Below, piece by piece: positions 6,949-13,218 of a stretch of 14,004 nt of DNA (the stretch's first letter is position 1; the number at the start of each line of letters is the position of its first letter). The notes under the pieces are model-generated. The model was not told where the DNA came from, did no database searches, and saw only the letters and a program-made list of their open reading frames with translations. The DNA is from Candidatus Woesearchaeota archaeon (GTDB lineage Archaea; Nanobdellota; Nanobdellia; Woesearchaeales; WJKV01), in assembly GCA_014728875.1 (NCBI GenBank), contig WJKV01000058.1, forward strand, positions 1-14,004, in the 5' to 3' direction. Both the position numbers and the translations under genes were made by a program.

Positions 6949-6996
6949 CCTATTGCAACAAACAACCGCGATTTTGCCGGGCTGAACATGCAAACC

Positions 6997-7004
6997 TTTA
7001 AAAA
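6997..7004 (+). promoter_or_regulatory. TATA-like box for the small membrane-protein gene
   Basis: CTTTAAAAAG gives a predicted transcription start near 7028 and so a leader of about 27 nt before the ATG at 7055. The element is nearly symmetric and could also serve the leftward gene. Confidence 0.4.
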
Positions 7005-7041
7005 GAATAGAAATAAACCATTATCAAATTAAACACTAATA

Positions 7042-7047
7042 GGGGGT
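7042..7047 (+). promoter_or_regulatory. Shine-Dalgarno-like site
   Basis: GGGGGT lies 7 nt before the ATG at 7055 and resembles GGAGGT, the complement of the 16S rRNA tail, apart from one base. This gene therefore seems to have a leader and ribosome binding site, unlike most single genes in the window. Confidence 0.5.
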
Positions 7048-7054
7048 TACAACA

Positions 7055-7525
7055 ATGGCAGTTGATCTATACAGAATCTACGAAGAAGGATTTGACGTCA
7101 GAAAGCTGTCTGCTTCGCAGAAAAAAGGATTCAAGAGCCACGGTCTTAAGCAGTTCTCGCCTGCAGCAGCAATAATCCTGCATTTTATAACATTCGGGAT
7201 CTTTACCTGGATATACTACGGTCTTCAGCACGGAAGACTGCCGAAGGCGCATCCGAAAGACTTTGGTTCAGCAGCTGCAATCCTGCTGATGCTCGTACCG
7301 TTCTTTAACCTGTACTGGATATTCATGTTCTGGCTGAAGCTTGCAGACAGGGTGAATTTCCAGCTGAAATTAAGAAACAAGCATCCGAGTGTTGAGAGAG
7401 GGCTTGTTCTTGCAGCCTGTATCGTGGGAATTATACCTTACGTGAACATATTTTCATGGCTGATACTGTACCCGGTATGCATAGGCATAATCCAGAGCGC
7501 AATAAATGATATTGCAAGAAGCTGA
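7055..7525 (+). CDS. Small multi-pass membrane protein, DUF4234-like
   Basis: This is a 156-residue integral membrane protein. After a charged 34-residue N-terminus there are hydrophobic segments at about 35-56 (AAAIILHFITFGIFTWIYY), 70-97 and 115-146; the last may be two short spans. The pattern of a Gly-Ile-Phe-x-Trp-Ile-Tyr-Tyr helix, then an aromatic FFNLYWIFMFWLKLADRVN helix, resembles the uncharacterised DUF4234 group, but this assignment is from memory of the pattern and is tentative. No enzymatic motif is visible. It has its own promoter and Shine-Dalgarno, diverges from the DHH gene and is followed by T-rich DNA. The role is unknown. Confidence 0.75.
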   Translation: MAVDLYRIYEEGFDVRKLSASQKKGFKSHGLKQFSPAAAIILHFITFGIFTWIYYGLQHGRLPKAHPKDFGSAAAILLMLVPFFNLYWIFMFWLKLADRVNFQLKLRNKHPSVERGLVLAACIVGIIPYVNIFSWLILYPVCIGIIQSAINDIARS

Positions 7526-7550
7526 TTTTATTTTTTAATTTTAATTCTTC
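7526..7550 (+). terminator. T-rich terminator after the membrane-protein gene
   Basis: Immediately after the TGA stop, the + strand reads as several T-tracts (TTTTA, TTTTTT, TTTT, TTC). Archaeal RNA polymerase terminates at such tracts without a hairpin. T-rich sequence continues to about 7590. The opposite strand is A-rich there, so this would not serve the convergent synthetase gene. Confidence 0.5.
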
Positions 7551-7593
7551 TATTAATATTATTTCTTTTTACTTTGTTTTATTTTTCCTTAAT

Positions 7594-9174
7594 TTATTTC
7601 TCTTCCTTTTTCTTGGGCCAGGTGACCATATCCGGCACGCCTGGCAGTTCGTCTCCTATGTATTTTTTAATCTGTGCAGGCCATTTGCTGTAGTCAAGCC
7701 CGTGCCGCAGTATGAAAAGATAGGCCCATCTGCTCGGTCCGAAGCCGACGCAGCCTGTCCATACTTCTTTCTTGTTCTTTTCTTTTGCATGGAACCGTTT
7801 CATGTAAAAATCAGTATGCACATGAAAGCTTGATATCTCTAATTCTGTCTCGTACTTGCTCGCTGTCTTGAACGGGATCACTGCAGTCATGTCGTACGTT
7901 TTCACAAAGTCTGCTTCTTTTTCTTTTTCTGCATCTTTTTCTTCTTCCACAGCGCCCGCATGCTCGAGATAGACAGGCGTACAGCTGTCTATCCTGTATT
8001 CAACATCAAATATCCTGTCGATTATCTCTTCTGATTTCTCAAGAACTTCATCCCTTATCTTTATCACCTGATCCTTAAGCCCTGCATAAACAACCTCTAT
8101 CCTCAAGAATTCGTTCAGCCTCTCAAGACCCTTCAGCCCGCCGGCCTCCCATCTCCATGTCGGGCCGTTGATGTCATAGAACTTGAAGGGCAGTTTTGAC
8201 GCGTCTATTGTTTCCTTGCTGAAAAAATCATAGAATGCTTCGCACTGTGCATACGCAAGACCGAACATTGGCGGCCTCAGTTTCTTCATAAGTTTTTCAG
8301 GCGCGCATTCGCCTGTGATCTCGACATAGTCCTTGTAATCCTCAAAATATTCAGGATCCCTTTTTGCAGGGGGGCAGACCCAGAACAGTTCTTCTGGTAT
8401 CCCGCCGAGCTGTCCTTTTTTTCTTTGTATCTCCAGCGGTATAAGTCTCGGGAGTATGACTTCTGTGAAACCCATCGGTATCAAGACCTGGTCAATGAGC
8501 AGTTGCTGTATCGCCTTCAGCAATGCAGTGAAAGGAGGCATCAGTGTCCAGACGCCTGCGCCTGGAAATTCCCTGACCCAGCCCCTGTCGATCAGTTCCT
8601 GCGTAGGATCTTTCTTGAAAGCATACTTGTCTGTTCTTTTCTCGCTCTTTCTGACTGTCTTTTCTGTCTCTGCTTTTCCGTGCACCTTCTGCGCGCTTAT
8701 CTTTGACAGGAACCTGTTTATTATCTTTGTGAGATAATTCCTTTCAAGCTCCAGGTCCTTCAATTCAGCAAGAAACAATACTGCCTTGTCATCAATAATA
8801 TTTATCTTCTCAACAAAAGGCAGGCTTATTTCCTTTTCAGGCTTTTCTTCAAGCTTGACCTCAACTTTGATGTTCTTGATTGTTGTGGATTTTATACCGC
8901 ACTTGTATTTTTTTCCAATAACTTCTGCAAGCGGTTTTCTCAGCCGAAGCACTGCATCGTGCGCCCTGACCTGTCCTCCGCTCTTCAGCCTGAGAAACAG
9001 AACATCTTTGTTAAGCTTGAACTCCCTAAGATGGCTCGCTTCGCTTTCTTCCTTGCTTCCCTTCTTGAACAGTTCCTTGTTCGCCTTCTCCAGCAGGCTG
9101 CCTATTTCCTGTTTTGCCTCTGCAGGCAGGGGCTTGCTCAGCTTGAATTCTGCATCCAGTTCTATCTTTATCAT
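7594..9174 (-). CDS. serS: Seryl-tRNA synthetase, archaeal rare (type 2) form
   Basis: This enzyme charges tRNA-Ser with serine in the cytoplasm. The 526-residue protein matches the atypical zinc-dependent SerRS known from methanogens, not the common bacterial/eukaryotic form. The zinc ligands are visible as C311 (YAQCEAF), E360 (FLRIEVVY) and C475 (WTGCVGFGP). C311 to E360 is 49 residues apart, the same as Cys306 to Glu355 in the Methanosarcina barkeri enzyme as I recall it. Motif 2 is GPTWRWEAGG (337-346) with the following ERLNEFLRIE. Motif 3 is GFGPSRWAYLFILRHG (477-492). The N-terminal 160 residues form the idiosyncratic tRNA-binding domain. There is an acidic Glu/Lys-rich insertion at about 409-421. 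The ATG follows a TATA box by 24 nt. It diverges from the cysteine-rich protein gene. Confidence 0.95.
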   Translation of the reverse strand: MIKIELDAEFKLSKPLPAEAKQEIGSLLEKANKELFKKGSKEESEASHLREFKLNKDVLFLRLKSGGQVRAHDAVLRLRKPLAEVIGKKYKCGIKSTTIKNIKVEVKLEEKPEKEISLPFVEKINIIDDKAVLFLAELKDLELERNYLTKIINRFLSKISAQKVHGKAETEKTVRKSEKRTDKYAFKKDPTQELIDRGWVREFPGAGVWTLMPPFTALLKAIQQLLIDQVLIPMGFTEVILPRLIPLEIQRKKGQLGGIPEELFWVCPPAKRDPEYFEDYKDYVEITGECAPEKLMKKLRPPMFGLAYAQCEAFYDFFSKETIDASKLPFKFYDINGPTWRWEAGGLKGLERLNEFLRIEVVYAGLKDQVIKIRDEVLEKSEEIIDRIFDVEYRIDSCTPVYLEHAGAVEEEKDAEKEKEADFVKTYDMTAVIPFKTASKYETELEISSFHVHTDFYMKRFHAKEKNKKEVWTGCVGFGPSRWAYLFILRHGLDYSKWPAQIKKYIGDELPGVPDMVTWPKKKEEK

Positions 9175-9197
9175 AACTCCATTTGAATTATATTTTC

Positions 9198-9205
9198 TTT
9201 ATAAA
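9198..9205 (-). promoter_or_regulatory. TATA box of the seryl-tRNA synthetase gene
   Basis: TTTATAAA on the minus strand ends 24 nt before the ATG at 9174, predicting a leaderless mRNA. Confidence 0.7.
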
Positions 9206-9231
9206 TGTATTCCTTTGTTTTTAAAGAAAGA

Positions 9232-9239
9232 TTTATATA
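9232..9239 (+). promoter_or_regulatory. TATA box of the cysteine-rich protein gene
   Basis: TTTATATA ends 25 nt before the ATG at 9264. It lies back to back with the synthetase promoter in an 89-nt divergent region, and it argues against an upstream in-frame start at 9243. Confidence 0.7.
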
Positions 9240-9263
9240 ACATTGTGCACTAACAGTATTACA

Positions 9264-10532
9264 ATGAAAACCACTTATTGGCTGGCATTAATCGCAGTCA
9301 TTGTCATTCTGTTAGTTCTGACAAATTCGTGCAAAAAAGAACTTCCGCCTGCACCAGAAGTGCCGCCGGAAATGGAAGTTCCAGAGGAAGTGCCAGAAGA
9401 GGAAATAGAGGTTCCTCTTCCTGCTCCTGAAATGGAAGTCGAATGCTCAGCAGATGCAGACTGTGAAGACAATGACGAATATACAACAGACATCTGCTAT
9501 ACAGAGACCAACCAATGTGTTTATTTCATGTTTGAGAAAAAAGATCAGGTAATCGAATGCATCTTCAATGCAGACTGTGAAGACAACAGCCCTTATACCT
9601 GGGATGTCTGCACTCTAGACAATGAATGCAGGAATTACAGGATGTTCATCGGAAAAAAAGACGGCAGGAGAAGAACAGTTGTACCAAGTTCAACACCATA
9701 TCTGCCGCCTGCAACAGTGCCTAATCACTGCAACAATAATGCATGGGACGGCGACGAATCCGACCTTGACTGCGGAGGAAGCTGCGCAGCATGCAAAGGA
9801 ACCTTGTCCTGCTGGGAGAACAAGGACTGCCAGTCCAGCATCTGCGACATGACAAACGCGCAGCCATTGCCTCCAGGAGAGACTTTTGGTTCGATGAGGG
9901 CAAAAGCAGGAAGTCCTGCAATAATACCTTTCCAGGGAACCTGCATACCAACAGGAATGACGCCACCGACACCGCCGCCGGCACCAGTGCCTGTGCCGGT
10001 TCCGATACCTACTCCGACGCCTGTGCCTTCGCCGGCACCAGCTCCTGCTCCTTCACCAACACCGACTCCGACACCGCCGCCGCCTTATGTGCCTCCAGCA
10101 CCATTGCCGCCAGGTGCACAGCCAGTGTGCGGTAACAACATAGTAGAGACAGGAGAACAATGCGAACCGCCGAACACTGCTACGTGCGACGCGAACTGCC
10201 AGATAATATCAACAGCGCCGCAGCACTGCACAAACTTGCAGTCAGATGTTGATGAGAGCGACTGGAACTGCGGAGGAAGCTGTCCTCCTTGTCCGCCTGC
10301 ACCGCCGTACTGTGACGATGTAAATTTTCCTAGTCCTTGGAACGTGCCCTGTGCACAGCATCTTTCCTGCTGGACAAACAGCGACTGCAAGACAAACAAC
10401 TGCGACATGTCAGGCGCACAGCCTCTGCCTGCGATAGACCCTAACACAGGAATACAATACAACACGACACAGCAGTTAAGACAGCTTGTAGGACAGCCGT
10501 GGATAATACCTTACCAGGGCATTTGTAAATAA
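9264..10532 (+). CDS. Secreted or membrane-anchored cysteine-rich modular protein
   Basis: In this 422-residue protein the N-terminus (MKTTYWLALIAVIVILLVL, then TNSC) is a signal peptide or membrane anchor. C23 follows it, but TNSC is a poor lipobox. A Pro/Glu-rich spacer follows (about 27-58). Next come two tandem Cys modules (about 60-86 and 98-125) sharing the pattern E-C-x4-A-D-C-E-D-N and a later Y-T-x-D-x-C. A DCGGSC module with LSCW-x-N-x-DC and CDM-x2-AQPLP follows (about 155-228). A 50-residue Pro-rich linker (about 232-284) leads to CGNNIVETGEQC (289-300), resembling the DUF4215 / myxobacterial Cys-rich repeat. A second DCGGSC-type module, CNCGGSC in pattern N-C-G-G-S-C, runs to the C-terminus. 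The cysteines suggest extracellular disulfides. The likely role is a cell-surface or adhesion protein; no enzyme domain is visible. The start was chosen by TATA spacing. Confidence 0.82.
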   Translation: MKTTYWLALIAVIVILLVLTNSCKKELPPAPEVPPEMEVPEEVPEEEIEVPLPAPEMEVECSADADCEDNDEYTTDICYTETNQCVYFMFEKKDQVIECIFNADCEDNSPYTWDVCTLDNECRNYRMFIGKKDGRRRTVVPSSTPYLPPATVPNHCNNNAWDGDESDLDCGGSCAACKGTLSCWENKDCQSSICDMTNAQPLPPGETFGSMRAKAGSPAIIPFQGTCIPTGMTPPTPPPAPVPVPVPIPTPTPVPSPAPAPAPSPTPTPTPPPPYVPPAPLPPGAQPVCGNNIVETGEQCEPPNTATCDANCQIISTAPQHCTNLQSDVDESDWNCGGSCPPCPPAPPYCDDVNFPSPWNVPCAQHLSCWTNSDCKTNNCDMSGAQPLPAIDPNTGIQYNTTQQLRQLVGQPWIIPYQGICK

Positions 10533-10552
10533 GAATTCTATTACTAGCTTGA

Positions 10553-11329
10553 TTAATCCCATTTGATTTCAATAGGCCTTCTTCCATTTCCTATAAATTT
10601 ATATTCAAATAGAGATTTACCCCAGTCAGTTAATACAAAAAACATGCCTTCTTTAATTGCAGTATTATAAGAGAAACCAAAAGCTGGTTCACCATCCCAC
10701 GTTTTAGCAGTATTTACTTCATGTATTTTCCCTTGTCCAGGAATGTCTGAAATAGACGGTCCTCTTGGATCAGGATTTCCAGATGGACCATAAGGATGGG
10801 AGTGTGTTTCAAATACTCTTCTTATAAAACCATCTTTTTCCAATTGAGCACATTCATCCAAAATACTTTGAAGAACATGGTGTTCGTAAGGTTTTACTAT
10901 TTCAGGACGGTCTTCTGCAAGACCAAAAGTACAATTTTGTATAGGACTCGGGCGTCCGTGCGGAAAATTTACCAAACAAGATAAAGGAATAAATCGAGGT
11001 ACAATAATCTCTCTATCTTTTACATAACCTATGAAATCCCCTCGTTTCTCAAGCTCAATACCTCTAAATATTGTAGGTTCATCAAACCATGCTTTTGCCA
11101 TTGCCGAAGCATTTGGTTTTATGTACAATCTAAAAGTCCGTATTTCATGTATACCTTCATCACGATTTGATGGAACAGAAACACAGTATCTTTCATATAT
11201 GTTACGTTGAGCTTCAACAGCATACCATCTTTCTTCAAAAGCTCGCCTTTGTGCAGGAGTTGCACTAATTGCAAACGCACCTTCACGCAACTTTTTCTGC
11301 AATTCTCCTATTTCAATACCTTTAACCAT
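10553..11329 (-). CDS. JAMM/MPN (JAB) metalloprotease-like protein
   Basis: In this 258-residue protein the JAMM zinc-site pattern is complete: a glutamate in E-K-R-G-D-F-I-G (E94), HSHP (H176, H178, P179), then S192 and D195 in PSISD. A 12-residue Pro/Gly-rich loop separates HSHP from the serine, longer than the 7 residues usual for the family. JAMM enzymes remove ubiquitin-like modifiers or cleave isopeptide bonds, and some act in cysteine or cofactor metabolism; the substrate here is not indicated. The N-terminal 60 and C-terminal 60 residues match nothing I recognise. The gene follows the DUF58 gene but has its own TATA box (leaderless, 22 nt). Sampled 60-nt rows have about 32-42% GC, against about 50-60% in the MoxR and DUF58 genes, and CGT/CGA arginine codons appear, suggesting a different origin or expression class. 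Confidence 0.82.
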   Translation of the reverse strand: MVKGIEIGELQKKLREGAFAISATPAQRRAFEERWYAVEAQRNIYERYCVSVPSNRDEGIHEIRTFRLYIKPNASAMAKAWFDEPTIFRGIELEKRGDFIGYVKDREIIVPRFIPLSCLVNFPHGRPSPIQNCTFGLAEDRPEIVKPYEHHVLQSILDECAQLEKDGFIRRVFETHSHPYGPSGNPDPRGPSISDIPGQGKIHEVNTAKTWDGEPAFGFSYNTAIKEGMFFVLTDWGKSLFEYKFIGNGRRPIEIKWD

Positions 11330-11350
11330 GAATATTTTAGAAAGAGGTTC

Positions 11351-11358
11351 ATTTAAAA
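11351..11358 (-). promoter_or_regulatory. TATA box of the JAMM gene
   Basis: CTTTTTAAATG on the minus strand, core TTTTAAAT, ends 22 nt before the ATG at 11329 and just after the DUF58 stop codon. The JAMM gene can therefore be transcribed separately from the MoxR operon. Confidence 0.6.
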
Positions 11359-11366
11359 AGTTTATC

Positions 11367-12242
11367 TTACTTCACTTTTCCGCTTCTTAGCAAGAGATTT
11401 TCCCTGAGCACTTCAAAGAAGACATCAAATATCGGCTGTTCTGTTGTCACGAGATGATATTCTGCGCCCACGTCCATGCAGATCTTCTTGATTGCTGCGC
11501 AGTGCTGTCCCAGTTTGTCCTTATAGACTTTCTGCATGTGCGGCGAGATGAAAGTCTGTATCTCGTCCCTTACTTCTGCATCCTTCAGCTTGAACTCGCC
11601 TTTGAACGCAAGGTCATATTCTTTCTTGTCGAACAGCTGTATGATTTTAAGGTTGTTTTTGCTCAGCAAAGCCAATGCTGTTTCTATTTCCTTCAGGTCG
11701 TACAGAAAATCAGAGATGATGATTATCAACGCCTTGCTGAATGTTGATTTCTTTACGGCCCTTGCAGCCTTCAATATGTCGCCCACTCCGCTGACCTTCA
11801 TAGCGTTAAGCTGATGTATCATGGAAGCAAGATGCTGTCTTCCTCTTTTCGGCCTGAAATTATCTATGTCTTCTGCGAACGTGCTGAACTGGAACTTCTC
11901 ATTCTCTTTCATTGTCAGGTATGCGAAACCCACGCCGAGCATTGCTGCATAATCCCATTTGTCCATGAACTTCATGCTTCCGCTCTTGTCAAGAAGTATG
12001 TGAACAGTTAAGCTTCTTTCCTCTTCAAAACGCCGTATGTGCAGCTTGTCTGTCCTTCCGTATACTTTCCAGTCTATCCACCTGTAGTCGTCGCCGATAG
12101 CATACAGACGATGATCCTCGAACACAAGGCCCTGGCCGGACGCGATGCTCTCCCTTGTGCCGATATAGTTCGAAGTAACCCGTTTGTGAATAACCAGGTT
12201 AAACCTGTCCAGCTGGTCCAAAAATTCAGCAGTTATCGCCAT
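11367..12242 (-). CDS. DUF58 / von Willebrand A-like protein
   Basis: This is a 291-residue soluble protein. The DUF58 signature is clear: G-x-G-L-V-F-E-D-H-R-x-Y at about 36-47, then GDDYRWIDWKVYGRTDKLHIRRF in spaced form (GDD 50-52, IDWK 56-59, R63, H68, R70-R71). A vWA-type metal-site motif DKSGSM (85-90) and a second acidic strand (IIISDF) follow. DUF58 proteins are partners of MoxR ATPases in metal-ion-dependent protein assembly or maturation, often linked to the cell envelope or stress. It is the last gene of the operon, 27 nt after the MoxR stop. It has no good Shine-Dalgarno, so translation may depend on coupling. Its length is typical for the soluble archaeal members. Confidence 0.93.
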   Translation of the reverse strand: MAITAEFLDQLDRFNLVIHKRVTSNYIGTRESIASGQGLVFEDHRLYAIGDDYRWIDWKVYGRTDKLHIRRFEEERSLTVHILLDKSGSMKFMDKWDYAAMLGVGFAYLTMKENEKFQFSTFAEDIDNFRPKRGRQHLASMIHQLNAMKVSGVGDILKAARAVKKSTFSKALIIIISDFLYDLKEIETALALLSKNNLKIIQLFDKKEYDLAFKGEFKLKDAEVRDEIQTFISPHMQKVYKDKLGQHCAAIKKICMDVGAEYHLVTTEQPIFDVFFEVLRENLLLRSGKVK

Positions 12243-12255
12243 TCTTGTCTATGCT

Positions 12256-12278
12256 TTCTATTTGATATTCTATTTGAT
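12256..12278 (-). repeat. Tandem 11-nt repeat over the MoxR stop codon
   Basis: ATCAAATAGAA occurs twice on the minus strand (12278-12268 and 12266-12256) with a 12-nt period. Each copy contains TAG in the same frame, so MoxR ends with two in-frame stop codons 12 nt apart. A small duplication of the gene end is the simplest reading. Confidence 0.6.
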
Positions 12279-13214
12279 CTGCTTCAAGATTTCCTTGATC
12301 GCATCGTCTGTAGAGATGCCTTTTCTTTCTGCCTCAAAGTTAAGTATTATCCTGTGCCTCAACACAGGAAGCGCCATCTCATTAAGGTCTTCATTCCTCA
12401 CGTGGTTTCTTCCGTGTATCAGGGCCCTCGCCTTTGATGCCATAATAAGTCCGATGCTCGCTCTTGGTGAGGCGCCATACTCGATCAATGTCTTTCCTTT
12501 CCTTGTGGCAGCAACAACCTTCACTGCCCTGTTCCTTATGTCCTTGCTTACGGGGATCTGCCTTACATACTGCTGCAGTGCAAGTATGCTGTCCTTGTTC
12601 AACACTTTCCTCAGCTTTGGATGCTTGGAGCTTTCTGCATAGCGCGCAACAATCTCTTCCTCCTCTTCTATGCTAGGATAATTTGTCTTTATCTTGAACA
12701 GGAACCTGTCCGACTGCGCCTCTGGCAGGGGATATGTTCCTTCCTGTTCTATCGGGTTCTGCGTCGCAAGCACAAAGAACGGCCTGTCAAGCTGGAAAGT
12801 CTCATTCCCCACTGTCACCTGTTTCTCCTGCATAGCTTCAAGCAGAGCGGACTGTGTCTTCGGCGTCGCCCTGTTGATCTCGTCCGCAAGTATGATGTTC
12901 GCAAATACAGGACCCTGCTGGAATTTAAAGACCCTTTTCCCGCCCTGTTCCTGCAGGACATAGGTTCCTGTAATGTCAGAAGGCATTAGGTCCGGCGTGC
13001 TCTGGATCCTGCTGAATTCAAGGTCCATCAGCTCTGCCAGCGTCCTGACTGCAAGTGTTTTTGCAAGACCTGGATAACCCTCGAGCAATGCGTTGCTGTC
13101 GCACAGCATTGCGATTACCATCTGTTCAATGACCTCTCTTTGTCCGACTATTACTTTTTCAACCTCTTTGAACAATGCGTCAAATGTTCTTTTGAATTGT
13201 TCTAGACTAACCAT
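12270..13214 (-). CDS. MoxR family AAA+ ATPase
   Basis: In this 314-residue protein the MoxR hallmarks appear in order: VIVGQ (about 21-25), Walker A GYPGLAKT (46-53), PSDITG (about 78-83), Walker B IILADEINR (107-115), sensor-1 VLATQNP (148-154) and GTYPLPEAQSDRF (159-171), which includes the arginine finger. A C-terminal lid helical region has ASPRAS (sensor-2 region). MoxR ATPases are chaperone-like rings working with vWA/DUF58 proteins. The ATG at 13214 was preferred over an in-frame TTG at 13235 because a strong Shine-Dalgarno lies 8 nt before it. The start is 4 nt past the stop of the upstream gene, indicating translational coupling in the operon. Confidence 0.96.
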   Translation of the reverse strand: MVSLEQFKRTFDALFKEVEKVIVGQREVIEQMVIAMLCDSNALLEGYPGLAKTLAVRTLAELMDLEFSRIQSTPDLMPSDITGTYVLQEQGGKRVFKFQQGPVFANIILADEINRATPKTQSALLEAMQEKQVTVGNETFQLDRPFFVLATQNPIEQEGTYPLPEAQSDRFLFKIKTNYPSIEEEEEIVARYAESSKHPKLRKVLNKDSILALQQYVRQIPVSKDIRNRAVKVVAATRKGKTLIEYGASPRASIGLIMASKARALIHGRNHVRNEDLNEMALPVLRHRIILNFEAERKGISTDDAIKEILKQIK

Positions 13215-13218
13215 GTTT

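Noticed and set aside
9264..9332. Classical lipoprotein assignment for the cysteine-rich protein
   Set aside because: The residues before C23 (L-T-N-S) do not fit the usual lipobox, so only a signal or membrane anchor can be claimed.
9275..9984. Serine/glycine-rich or arginine-rich frames antisense to, or in another frame of, the cysteine-rich protein
   Set aside because: They arise from the Pro/Glu-rich coding repeats and have no promoter or start of their own.
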